From Arthrobacter sp. APC 3897 (GTDB lineage Bacteria > Actinomycetota > Actinomycetes > Actinomycetales > Micrococcaceae), in the NCBI RefSeq assembly GCF_030407495.1, contig NZ_JASDDG010000012.1:25939-89938 (forward strand): a stretch of DNA of 64,000 nucleotides, read 5' to 3'. Made by a program: the position numbers and the translations under genes. The notes beneath the pieces are model-generated. The model made no database searches. It saw only the letters and a program-made list of their open reading frames with translations, and was not told where the DNA came from. Shown here one piece after another: positions 1 through 9,124 of this stretch (position 1 is the stretch's first letter; each line of letters opens with the position of its first letter).

Positions 1-456
1 TGCGGGCTGGGCCTGAACGGCTACGGCCTGCTGCGCCTCAACGGCGGCGGCCTGCTCAGCCTTGGCGGCCTGGGCGGCCTGGGCAGCCTGCTCCTCAGCT
101 ACTGCAGCAGCAGCGGCTGCTGCTTCCTCTGCAGCAACCTGGGCGCGGTATTCAGCACCGGACACAGCGGAAACCGGCTCAATCGTTGCCAGTTCGAAAG
201 GCGCCTGAGCGGAAACCGAAACGGCACCGGTGGTGGTTACGGCGCTGAGCGGAGTGGCTTCCAGTGCCTGACGCTCGGTGCTGCCGGCGGCCTGGGCGGG
301 AAGACCGGCGGCCAGGACGAGGCCTGAAGCAGCGACGACAACGGCTGCCTGGCGGCCGATGGTTCCTACATTTGAGGTGACGGCCCGGGACAGAGCTGAA
401 ATTGGGCTCGACTGGACGGTGGCAGCGCGACGGCGGCCATGAGCTACTGATGACAC
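1..456 (-). CDS. Secreted Ala/Gln-rich cell-wall protein, probably a peptidoglycan hydrolase (3' end outside window)
   Basis: Only the first 152 codons are present; the gene runs off the window at base 1. The start is GTG at 456, preceded by GGGAGAGG. The product has a basic N-terminus (GRRRA), a hydrophobic export segment at about residues 35-55 ending in PAQA, then from about residue 105 an Ala/Glu/Gln-rich helical stretch typical of a coiled-coil spacer. The leader resembles that of the next minus-strand gene (742-1512). It lies under a c-di-AMP riboswitch, which in Actinobacteria usually controls NlpC/P60, Rpf or M23 wall hydrolases. The catalytic domain would be off the window, so the hydrolase call is inference from leader, spacer and riboswitch. 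Confidence 0.7.
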   Translation of the reverse strand, partial: MSSVAHGRRRAATVQSSPISALSRAVTSNVGTIGRQAAVVVAASGLVLAAGLPAQAAGSTERQALEATPLSAVTTTGAVSVSAQAPFELATIEPVSAVSGAEYRAQVAAEEAAAAAAAVAEEQAAQAAQAAKAEQAAAVEAQQAVAVQAQPA

Positions 457-461
457 AAGTT

Positions 462-608
462 TGCCTCTCCCAATGCCTGCGAGGTGAGCTGTCGGATTCG
501 GATGGGAGTCACCCGGTTGCCGGCTGTAAAGCCTGGCAACTTAACCCCTAGGGCTTCTTGCGAAGCCCGAATGTGGTTCCCCCGCCTCTGCCATGCGATT
601 TTGCGAAC
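462..608 (-). promoter_or_regulatory. c-di-AMP riboswitch (ydaO/yuaA class) of the gene at 1-456
   Basis: Read on the minus strand, the 5' leader contains the conserved blocks of the actinobacterial ydaO riboswitch in order: GGCGGGGGAACCA (about 590-574), AGGGGTTAA (about 551-540), an AGCCGG...CCGGGTGACTCCC segment and CCGAATCCGACAGC, then ACCTCGCAGGC, ending in the ribosome-binding site GGGAGAGG just before the GTG start. These riboswitches bind cyclic di-AMP and usually turn expression off. Boundaries are approximate. Confidence 0.88.
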
Positions 609-707
609 GGACCTCGGACAGTGGCAGAGCTCGGCGATCTGTTAGAGGGTGCCCAATCTTTAGGTCGATCAGGCACGAGGACGACCTTACAACAACATTC
701 CTGGAAT

Positions 708-745
708 GTCACATTCAGGTCACGGAATGGTTATCCTGCGGTCAC
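708..745. repeat. GTCAC boxes phased at 11 bp, upstream of the first riboswitch
   Basis: GTCAC occurs at 708-712, 719-723 and 741-745, with a degenerate GTTAT at 730-734, so the boxes fall every 11 bases (one helical turn). The array sits upstream of riboswitch 1 and runs into the stop codon of the M23 gene. Direct GTCAC-like repeats suggest a response-regulator site; the actinobacterial wall regulator MtrA is a candidate by analogy only. Confidence 0.35.
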
Positions 746-1512
746 AGCCAACCCAGCGGGTCAACGACTTCACCGTTCACCATGACCTCAAAGTGCAGGT
801 GGCAGCCCGTGGAAGCGCCGGTGGTGCCGCTGGCCCCCACCAGGTCTCCGCGATCCACAACCGCCCCGACAGCCACAGCCAGGTTGGACATGTGGTTATA
901 GGTCGTTTCGACACCGTTGCCGTGGTCTACGACCACACGGTTGCCGCCGCCGTAGGCATGCCAGCCGGAGAAGGTGACGGTTCCGGATGCCGCTGCTGTG
1001 ACGTCCGTGCCGCACGCGGCTGCGAAGTCCTGGCCGCGGTGCATCTCGCCCGCAGTACCCGTGATCGGGCTGACGCGGTAGCCGAAGCCCGACGTCTCAA
1101 CAAGGTCTGCAGCCAGGGGCCGCGCCAGCGTCCCCTTGGCTGCGCCGGCGGAAATCTCCGAACCTGCGGCAACAACCACGTGGCGGAGTTTGGCTTCGGG
1201 ATCAAATGTGCTGCTGAGCGCCGAACGCTCAAAATTGACAGCGGCGTCGGGATCAGCCGATACCACCGGGGTTTCAACGGCAACAGCCTGCATTTCCTGC
1301 ACCGGCTCGCTCACAGCGGCGGTCGTGGGAACGGCAATGGTAAGGATCAGACCGGAGGTTGCCGCTGTGATGGCCACCTTTTGTGCGGTGTCACCCAGGG
1401 TGTGGTTCTTGGTTTCTGCACATCGGCGGCCGGATGTCCGGCCGTTCCGGGGGCGCAGCGCCGGGGCCGGGGAAGACGCGCGGCGCCTGCCCGGGGCAGC
1501 ATGCTTCGACAA
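742..1512 (-). CDS. M23 family (LytM-type) peptidoglycan endopeptidase
   Basis: A 256-residue exported zinc metallopeptidase likely to cut peptide cross-links in peptidoglycan. The start is TTG at 1512, preceded by GAGAGAGG. Residues 40-66 form a hydrophobic export segment. The C-terminal LytM domain (about 140-256) shows the metal ligands H158 and D162 (MHRGQDFA) and H240 with H238 in CHLHFEV, plus a further catalytic His in NHMSN (H207). The leader resembles that of the neighbour at 1-456. Its 5' leader carries a second c-di-AMP riboswitch, so expression should follow c-di-AMP level as part of turgor and cell-wall control. Confidence 0.93.
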   Translation of the reverse strand: MSKHAAPGRRRASSPAPALRPRNGRTSGRRCAETKNHTLGDTAQKVAITAATSGLILTIAVPTTAAVSEPVQEMQAVAVETPVVSADPDAAVNFERSALSSTFDPEAKLRHVVVAAGSEISAGAAKGTLARPLAADLVETSGFGYRVSPITGTAGEMHRGQDFAAACGTDVTAAASGTVTFSGWHAYGGGNRVVVDHGNGVETTYNHMSNLAVAVGAVVDRGDLVGASGTTGASTGCHLHFEVMVNGEVVDPLGWL

Positions 1513-1514
1513 GG

Positions 1515-1692
1515 TATACCTCTCTCATATGCCTGCGAAGTTAGCTGTCGGATTCGAGTAGAGAAACTCGGCCCCGCACTCACCACTGGCTGCACCTGTG
1601 GTGCGGCTGCTGTGCTGATGCTGGAGGCTTCACCCCGAGGCAGCCTTGGCTGCCGGTTGATGGGTCCTCCGCCCCTGCCGGAAGTCTGAAAT
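1515..1692 (-). promoter_or_regulatory. c-di-AMP riboswitch (ydaO/yuaA class) of the M23 peptidase gene
   Basis: The minus-strand leader reads GGCAGGGGCGGAGGACCCA (about 1683-1665), then CTCGGGGTGAAGCC, a long variable GC-rich arm, and the strongly conserved CGAATCCGACAGCTAAC followed by TTCGCAGGC and the GAGAGAGG ribosome-binding site. The 3' half is almost identical to that of riboswitch 1 while the variable arm differs in length and sequence. Edges are approximate. Confidence 0.87.
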
Positions 1693-1793
1693 TCCGGTGC
1701 CAGTGGCAGGGTTCGGCGTAAGGCCCGGATAACGGTGTTATTTCAACGTCAGTAAGCCACTATAGGCCAAGGGGGACAAAAGAGACCATTCCG

Positions 1794-2492
1794 TTATCCA
1801 GCGGTGGAGACAAACACGTGGTTCGCTACCTCTGGAGGAAGCTCGAGGGCGCCCTCAATCCCCGGCACACGCACGGAGATGTAGCCTCCCACAGTTTCCG
1901 CGGTAAGTTCCGCACCCGGCCGCAGTCCGGCCTCATCAAGCTGGACGAGCAGCTCGGGCTCCACCTGTACCGGCTCGGCAAGCCGAACCAGCTGCAGCTT
2001 GGTTCCAGGCTCCGCCGCAGCAACCGCCGCAACCAAGTTGATGACTCCGTGGTGGAACAGTTCGGCAGCTACCCCGCCAATCCCTTCCAGGCCCGGGATG
2101 GGGTTTCCGTACGGTGATTCCGTGGGCCGTCCCAGCAGCTCGTACAAGCGCCGCTCCACCCGCTCGCTCATGACGTGTTCCCAGCGGCAGGCTTCATCGT
2201 GTACATAGGCCCAGTCCAGGCCGATCACATCTGAGAGCAGCCGTTCAGCCAGGCGGTGCTTGCGCATCACTTCCGTGGCCCGGCGCCGGCCCAGTTCGGT
2301 CAGTTCGAGGTGCCTGTTGCCCGAGACCACCACCAGACCGTCCCGCTCCATCCGGCCGATTGTCTGGGAAACCGTGGGCCCGGAGTGGCGCAGGCGTTCT
2401 GCGATCCGCGCCCGGAGCGCAACAATGTTCTCCTCTTCAAGCTCCAGGATGGTCCGCAGATACATCTCAGTGGTATCGATGAGGTCCGTCAT
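1794..2492 (-). CDS. ideR: Iron-dependent regulator, DtxR/IdeR family
   Basis: A 232-residue metal-activated repressor, close in length to mycobacterial IdeR (about 230). The chosen start (ATG 2492) gives the N-terminus MTDLIDTTEM expected of the family; a longer frame exists but lacks support. All metal ligands are in place: M10, C102, E105, H106 (site 2) and H79, E83, H98 (site 1). The winged helix lies at about 5-70, the dimerisation domain at 75-140 and an SH3-like domain at the C-terminus. It should repress siderophore and iron-uptake genes when Fe(II) is sufficient. It is transcribed alone, divergent from serC. Confidence 0.93.
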   Translation of the reverse strand: MTDLIDTTEMYLRTILELEEENIVALRARIAERLRHSGPTVSQTIGRMERDGLVVVSGNRHLELTELGRRRATEVMRKHRLAERLLSDVIGLDWAYVHDEACRWEHVMSERVERRLYELLGRPTESPYGNPIPGLEGIGGVAAELFHHGVINLVAAVAAAEPGTKLQLVRLAEPVQVEPELLVQLDEAGLRPGAELTAETVGGYISVRVPGIEGALELPPEVANHVFVSTAG

Positions 2493-2675
2493 GGCAGAGC
2501 CGCTCCTATGTATTCGAGGGAAAGTCAGGAGAACAACGGCGGACGCCGCCGCCACAGGTGATTACTGCCAATACGTTAGCCCATTGGGCCACGGGGCAGA
2601 TAATTCCACCGGCCTGCGGCACCCTGCAGGGCGTGTTCACAAATGGCCCGGACGCGGCCCCGTGGGGCAGAATAA

Positions 2676-3851
<1,176 letters not shown>

Positions 3852-3880
3852 TTCCCCCGGACAACAGGACAGCCCGACGG

Positions 3881-3921
3881 CAGGACCCGGCCACTGGATC
3901 AGGCCGGGTCCTGTTCTGTTT
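3881..3921 (+). terminator. Rho-independent terminator of serC
   Basis: A perfect 12-base stem, CAGGACCCGGCC (3881-3892) with GGCCGGGTCCTG (3902-3913), closes a 9-base loop and is followed by TTCTGTTT. It overlaps the last codons of the convergent MFS gene, so it may also act on that transcript. Confidence 0.85.
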
Positions 3922-5167
3922 CCCTGGTGGTCATGTGGAGCCGCCGGGGAAGAGTCCGGTCGTAATGAATCCGCAGGTGGTGCGCCCGCCATGCCCAGAC
4001 AAAGCCAACCACGGCGGTGATAAGCCCTGACGCAGCCGCTACGCCCAGGCTCCAGCGGGGTCCAAAACTGTTGGATACCCAACCCACCAAGGGAGCGCCG
4101 ACGGGGGTTCCGCCCATGAAGATGGCGAAGTACAGCGCCATCACCCGTCCGCGCATCACCGGTGTGGTGGTTGTTTGGACATAGGCATTGGCGCTGGTCA
4201 TCAGGGTGAGTGCAAAGAGTCCCACCGGAATGAGGGATACGGCAAACCACAGCAGGGTGGGAGCTGAGGCTGCCACCAGGCAGGCTGCGCCGAAAGCACC
4301 GGCCGCGCCGAAGACAAACCGCAGCCGCGGCTTGTCCCGCCGTGCCGAGAGCAGCGCCCCGCACACCGATCCAATGGCCATGACCGAGTTCAGCAACCCA
4401 AAGATCCCGGCGTCCCGGCCGAACTCGGTGCGGGCCATCGCCGCAATGAAGACGGCGAAGTTAAGCCCGAAGGTCCCCACGATGAACACGGCCAGAAGCA
4501 CCATCATCAGGTCGGGGCGAAGCCGGACGTACCTCAAACCTGCCCTGATTCGCCCCTTTCCCGGAGCAGCTTTGGGCAGCACCCTCAGTTCGCTGCTGCG
4601 CATCTTCAGCAGGGCGATGACCATTGCAGCGAAAGTGAGGGTGTTTATAAGGAAGACCCAGCCCGGGCCTACCGCAACCGTCAGCAGTCCTGCAGCGGCG
4701 GGGCCCACCATTCGGGCACCGTTGAAGGAGGCACTGTTCAGGGCAACGGCGTTGGGCAGATCGGATTCACCCACGACTTCCGAGACGAAGCTTTGGCGGG
4801 CCGGCGCATCCACGGCGGAGACCACACCCAGCGCAAGCGCAAAAGCGTAGACGTGCCACAGCTGGGCGGCACCCGAGAGGACCAGCGCCCCCAGCCCCAG
4901 CCCCAGTGCGGCCATGGCCACTTGGGTGAAGACCAGCACCTTGCGCCGGTTGTATGTGTCGGCAATCAGGCCGGCCCAGGGAGCCAGCACCAGCTGAGGC
5001 CCGAGCTGAAGGGCCATGACAATGCCCATCGCGGCAGCATCCTGGTCCGTGAGGATGTCGTATACCAGCCAGTCCTGCGCGGTCCGCTGCATCCAGGTGC
5101 CGATATTGGACACCAGCGCACCCAGGAACCAGATGCGGTAATTAAAGAACCTCAGCGATCGGAACAC
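3899..5167 (-). CDS. MFS transporter, EntS-like exporter family
   Basis: A 422-residue integral membrane protein with about 12 transmembrane segments. The N-terminus (FRSLRFFNYRIWFLGALVSNIG...WMQRTAQDWLVYDI) is typical of the MFS_3/EntS exporter branch, whose members export siderophores, drugs or small metabolites. The loop 2-3 motif appears as AGLIADTYNRRKVL. The substrate cannot be read from sequence. It lies convergent with serC and in line with the DUF3027 gene about 50 bases upstream. The GTG/ATG start region is short and residue 1 was taken as given by the family N-terminus. Confidence 0.88.
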   Translation of the reverse strand: MFRSLRFFNYRIWFLGALVSNIGTWMQRTAQDWLVYDILTDQDAAAMGIVMALQLGPQLVLAPWAGLIADTYNRRKVLVFTQVAMAALGLGLGALVLSGAAQLWHVYAFALALGVVSAVDAPARQSFVSEVVGESDLPNAVALNSASFNGARMVGPAAAGLLTVAVGPGWVFLINTLTFAAMVIALLKMRSSELRVLPKAAPGKGRIRAGLRYVRLRPDLMMVLLAVFIVGTFGLNFAVFIAAMARTEFGRDAGIFGLLNSVMAIGSVCGALLSARRDKPRLRFVFGAAGAFGAACLVAASAPTLLWFAVSLIPVGLFALTLMTSANAYVQTTTTPVMRGRVMALYFAIFMGGTPVGAPLVGWVSNSFGPRWSLGVAAASGLITAVVGFVWAWRAHHLRIHYDRTLPRRLHMTTRETEQDPA

Positions 5168-5218
5168 AGCTCACCGCCGGCCAAACAAGACTTGATCATT
5201 TCCCCCGGACCCACTGGC

Positions 5219-5743
5219 CTAACGATCCTCCTGCGCTGCCCCGTCCTGGCCGGTGCTTTCCCCGGCGCTGTCGGCGGAGCTGTCCTCGCCGGCGGACTCC
5301 TCTCGTTCCTGCGCCGCACGGGCGGCTTCCTCAGCGGCAACATCCTCCGGACGCAGCCGCTCCGACCAGGGCAGCCATTCCGGAGCCAGGACGGCATTCT
5401 CCGAGGGCAGCAGCCCCACCTCGCACACCGTGGCCGTTTTGCCACGCGGAACCCGCGCCACTGTGGCATACCAGTGCCAGCCGTTGTAGCCGGGGCGCAG
5501 GGACTCGAAACGGTGCGTTACGAGCCGCTCAGCGTCCGGAAATGCACCAATGTAGGACCCGATCTGCTCAGCCGGGACAACTTCCAGCAGCCCTGCCCGG
5601 GCAGCGTCGACGGCAGCTGCCAAAACCGCGTCCGGCTTTGATGGCCGGCGCACGCGGCGGGGAGCCTTGGCCGGTGGCGTGCCTGCGCCTTCAGCAGCAG
5701 CTGCGGAAACCGTTTCGGAAGATTCTGTTGCGCTTGTGCTCAT
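5219..5743 (-). CDS. DUF3027 domain protein
   Basis: A 174-residue protein of unknown function found across Actinobacteria. The conserved DUF3027 core is at about residues 30-140 (KPDAVLAAAVDAARAGLLE...VTHRFESLRPGYNGWHWYATVARVPRGK...VCEVGLLPSENAVLAPEWLPWSERLRPED). It is shorter than mycobacterial members and ends in a low-complexity acidic tail rich in Glu, Ser and Gly. It begins 15 bases after the cold-shock gene stop and is probably co-transcribed with it, an arrangement common in this family. Confidence 0.88.
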   Translation of the reverse strand: MSTSATESSETVSAAAAEGAGTPPAKAPRRVRRPSKPDAVLAAAVDAARAGLLEVVPAEQIGSYIGAFPDAERLVTHRFESLRPGYNGWHWYATVARVPRGKTATVCEVGLLPSENAVLAPEWLPWSERLRPEDVAAEEAARAAQEREESAGEDSSADSAGESTGQDGAAQEDR

Positions 5744-5757
5744 GCAGCGACTCCGCC

Positions 5758-6141
5758 TTATACGTCCAGGTCATCGGCAACGGCACGAAGAACGGCCGCC
5801 ACCTTGGTGGCATGCTTCTTGTCCGGATACCGGCCCTTGCGCAGGCCGTTCGAGACTGCATCCAACAGTTTAATGAGGTCTTCGGTAATGACTGCCATGT
5901 CATCCGCGCTCTTGCGCGTGGCCCGGGCCACCGACGGCGGGGCGTCCAGGATGCGGGCCGAGAGTGCCTGGGGACCGCGCCGCCCGTCAGCAACACCAAA
6001 CTCCATGCGCGTACCGGGCTTTACCTCGGTGACGCCGGCCGGAAGTGCCGAGGCGTGGAGGAACACTTCCTGGCCCTCGTCTGTGGCCAGAAACCCAAAA
6101 CCTTTACCAGTGTCGAACCACTTGACCTTGCCGATGGGCAC
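5758..6141 (-). CDS. Long cold-shock protein (CspA-like, 127 residues)
   Basis: The N-terminal cold-shock domain (1-66) has the RNA-binding motifs KGFGFL (RNP1) and VFLHAS (RNP2) and begins MPIGKVKWFDTGKG. About 60 extra residues follow, predicted helical (AVITEDLIKLLDAVSNGLRKG...KVAAVLRAVADDLDV), which is the long actinobacterial form. The start is GTG 6141 with CGAGG upstream; an upstream in-frame ATG would add 28 residues not seen in the family. It probably acts as an RNA chaperone. DUF3027 follows in the same direction. Confidence 0.9.
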   Translation of the reverse strand: MPIGKVKWFDTGKGFGFLATDEGQEVFLHASALPAGVTEVKPGTRMEFGVADGRRGPQALSARILDAPPSVARATRKSADDMAVITEDLIKLLDAVSNGLRKGRYPDKKHATKVAAVLRAVADDLDV

Positions 6142-6388
6142 TTCGGTTACCTCGTTCTTAGCTGTTGAGTGCAGCAGATTCCTGCTGCATTGTCCGCATC
6201 CGTAATTTCCGTCCGCGTGCAGCACTGTTGGGCTGCAGCCTGGGGTTGGTGCTCCCTGCTGCGCCTGCCAGATACTACGGGAGAGATACTACGGGGAAGT
6301 CTGTTCCCTTTAGAATATCCCGCCCGGGTAATCCGTCACCGTGCCCAACCTTTGGAGGGCACCGTTTCCGCTGTTAGCGTTAAAGCCC

Positions 6389-6652
6389 ATGGACACCCGC
6401 ACACCAACACCCGGCGAGACACCGCAGCGCACCGCCCTCCAGAGGTCCTTCCTGCGCCGCCTGCTTTCAGGCACGGCTGCGATGCTGGCTGTCCTCGGTC
6501 TGCTCTGTCTGGGAGCGGTTCTCCTTTCGGCTCTTCGCGGCGAGAGCGTCTGGCCGGGCTTCGCCGCGGGTGCCATCTACTTGCTCCCGGCAGCATTTCT
6601 CCTGATGGCAGGCCTAATAATTGACGGAATCCGTCGCAGGCGACGCGGCTAA
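6389..6652 (+). CDS. Small membrane protein of unknown function
   Basis: An 87-residue protein with two predicted transmembrane helices (about 33-55 and 60-78) and a basic tail (IRRRRRG). The ATG at 6389 gives a hydrophilic N-terminus; an upstream in-frame start at 6341 is possible but no strong ribosome-binding site is visible for either. It lies 39 bases before the XPB-partner gene, with which it may be co-transcribed. No family is recognised. Confidence 0.6.
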   Translation: MDTRTPTPGETPQRTALQRSFLRRLLSGTAAMLAVLGLLCLGAVLLSALRGESVWPGFAAGAIYLLPAAFLLMAGLIIDGIRRRRRG

Positions 6653-6691
6653 GCCGTTTGTTTTGATGCCTGTTCGGGTAACGTGGAGACG

Positions 6692-9124
6692 ATGTCCGCG
6701 ATCCGAGCTTTAGCCGAAGATCTAGCTGCACGCAGTGACGACCAACTGCGTGAATTGCTTGCGGCCCGACCAGATCTGGTCCTGCCGCCGGTCCCTGATT
6801 TCCAGGCCCTTGCGGCCCGTGCGTCAACACGGATCAGCGTCCAGCGGGTACTGGAAAAGCTCACTTCGCCCGAGTTGCAGGTCCTGGAAGCCGTGGACCT
6901 GACCACCAATGAAAACTCACACCTCAGCACCACAGCGTCGTGGCTGAAAAGCGCCATCGCCGGCTCCACCATCAAGGCCCTGGACGGCATCCTTAACCAC
7001 CTGCATGCACTCGCCCTGCTCCGCCGCGCCACCCCCCATCCCGGGGCGCCAAAGGCCGACGCCGGACGCCGCTTCTATTTGCCGGTTTCCGTCCTGGGGG
7101 AAGCACTGGGCGCCTACCCCGCCGGATTGGGACGGCCCTACTCCACGCTCGCCGTCCAGCAACCGGAATTCGGCCAGCGGCTCGTGGGCATTGTGGAAGG
7201 GCTGCGCCAAAGCGGCATCCCGATGGAAAGGGCAGACACCCCTGTCACCGCGGCCCACTCACTGCACCACCTGGTTTCCGACCCTGCCGGCTGGAGCCTG
7301 CTCATGGCCGACGCACCGCAGCAAACGCTCGATCTCCTACGCCGTTTCAAGTACTCCCCGGTGGGCACCATTCCCAAAAAAGCTGCCCTGGGCCGTGCCG
7401 TGCTTGATAACCCCTCGCCCACACCCGTGGAGTGGCTGGTGGCCCGCGGGCTTCTGGTTCCGCTCGATGCGCTGCATGTGGAGCTCCCCCGCCCCGTGGG
7501 GCAGGCGTCCCGCGGCCACGTCATTGTTTCCGATTTCAAGCTTTCACCTCCGGTTCCGGCAACCCGGCGAGTCTCCAACAACGTCCGGGACAATGCCGCT
7601 TTCGGCGCCGTGGCTGAGACGCTGCGGCTGGTTACCGAGCTGCTGACCCTTGCCGCGTCAACGCCGGTCAGCACACTGCGCTCGGGCGGAGTGGGGGTGC
7701 GGGAGGTGCGCCGTGTATCGGAAGCACTGCGCATTGATGTGCCTTCCACGGCCTGGCTGCTGGAGCTGGCCGCGCTGGCCGGCCTGCTGTCCCTGGACGT
7801 CACTACTTCCCGCTGGTGTGTCGCCGAGGAGACCTGGCTGACCCTGGACCGTCACGAACAGTGGAAGCAGCTCGTGACGGCGTGGCTGGAGGCAGACCGT
7901 GCCCCCTCCCTGGTGGGCAGCCCGCTGCCCGGGGGCGGATCCGTCAACGCCCTGGCAGCCGAGGCGTCCCGGCCCGATGCACCGCTGGTGCGCAAACGGT
8001 CGCTGGAGATGCTGGCAGCCATGCTGGAGGAGGATGCCGTGGAAGAAGGCTCCGTCGGAGCCCTGGACGCGGAAGCCCTCGTCAGCGCCCTGACCTGGCA
8101 CCAGCCGCGGCTTCAGCGCCGCTTTGCGCGGCTGGTTCCGGGCATCCTCAAAGAGGCTGCACAGCTGGGGCTGCTCGGCTCGGGGGCCCTCACCGGCCTG
8201 GGTTCCGCTGTTGCGGCAGGCGACTGGGACACCGCTTTGGAACGCCTGCGCAATGCGCTTCCGGAACCCCTGAACTCCTTCCTGCTCCAGGCGGACCTGA
8301 CGGCTGTTGCTCCCGGATACCTGGAGCCGGGCGTGGCCCGCAGGCTTGCCTCCATTGCTGTGGCCGAGGGGCAGGGCCCCGCCACCATCTACCGCTTCGG
8401 AGCTGACTCCATCCGCCGCGCCTTGGATGACGGGCAGAGCGCCGCGGACATCCTGGACTTCCTGCGCCGGCATTCCGCCACGGAAGTTCCCCAGCCGCTC
8501 AGGTACCTGGTGGAGGACACCGCGGCCCGCTACGGGCGGCTCCGGGTCGGTGCCATGGCCTCCTATCTGCGGAGCGACGACGAAGACGGGCTCTCGGGCC
8601 TGATGGCCGACCCGGGAACAGCAGCCCTGGGACTGGTTCGCCTGTCGCCCACTGTGATTGGCTCTGTAGCCAGCCCGCAGGAGCTCTCCCATACTCTGCG
8701 CGAACTCGGTTACACGCCCGCTCTGGAGGGCCGCGCCCGGCCGGTGGCCGGATCCCACGCGCATCCGCCCGTCACGGCCCCGGCGTCCTCACGCACCCGG
8801 ATCAATCCCTGGGAACTGACGGACGAGGATATTTCCGACCAGCTGGCAGCCCTCCGCGGCTCGGGACCGCCCGTCGCCGGACACGGCGAAAGCCAGCCGC
8901 TGGTCGGGTTGGAAATCCTCCGCGAAGCCATCCGCACGCGCAGCTCGGTCCGAATGGGCGTCGTCGATGCCCAGGGGAATCAGCGGCAGGAAATATTCGT
9001 TCCTCTATCAGTCACCGATGGACGGGTGCGGGTCTTTGATCCGCGCAAGGACGTGGAGAGAGTGGTGTCGGTGCACCGAATCATGGATGTCGAAATAGTG
9101 GAGGATACCCCGGCGCATGGCTGA
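6692..9124 (+). CDS. Large XPB-associated protein (helicase-associated / XPB N-terminal-like domains)
   Basis: An 810-residue protein always seen next to bacterial XPB in Actinobacteria. It lacks Walker A and DEAD/H motifs, so it is not itself a helicase. The N-terminus (LAARSDDQLRELLAARPDL) and the C-terminal 150 residues resemble the helicase-associated domain annotated as helicase XPB/Ssl2-like; the far C-terminus is WYL-like in character (SSVRMGVVDAQGNQRQEIFVPLSVTDGRVRVFDPRKDVERVVSVHRI). The start ATG 6692 has GGAG directly upstream; GTG 6683 is an alternative. Its stop overlaps the XPB start by 8 bases, implying translational coupling and probable complex formation. Confidence 0.85.
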   Translation: MSAIRALAEDLAARSDDQLRELLAARPDLVLPPVPDFQALAARASTRISVQRVLEKLTSPELQVLEAVDLTTNENSHLSTTASWLKSAIAGSTIKALDGILNHLHALALLRRATPHPGAPKADAGRRFYLPVSVLGEALGAYPAGLGRPYSTLAVQQPEFGQRLVGIVEGLRQSGIPMERADTPVTAAHSLHHLVSDPAGWSLLMADAPQQTLDLLRRFKYSPVGTIPKKAALGRAVLDNPSPTPVEWLVARGLLVPLDALHVELPRPVGQASRGHVIVSDFKLSPPVPATRRVSNNVRDNAAFGAVAETLRLVTELLTLAASTPVSTLRSGGVGVREVRRVSEALRIDVPSTAWLLELAALAGLLSLDVTTSRWCVAEETWLTLDRHEQWKQLVTAWLEADRAPSLVGSPLPGGGSVNALAAEASRPDAPLVRKRSLEMLAAMLEEDAVEEGSVGALDAEALVSALTWHQPRLQRRFARLVPGILKEAAQLGLLGSGALTGLGSAVAAGDWDTALERLRNALPEPLNSFLLQADLTAVAPGYLEPGVARRLASIAVAEGQGPATIYRFGADSIRRALDDGQSAADILDFLRRHSATEVPQPLRYLVEDTAARYGRLRVGAMASYLRSDDEDGLSGLMADPGTAALGLVRLSPTVIGSVASPQELSHTLRELGYTPALEGRARPVAGSHAHPPVTAPASSRTRINPWELTDEDISDQLAALRGSGPPVAGHGESQPLVGLEILREAIRTRSSVRMGVVDAQGNQRQEIFVPLSVTDGRVRVFDPRKDVERVVSVHRIMDVEIVEDTPAHG

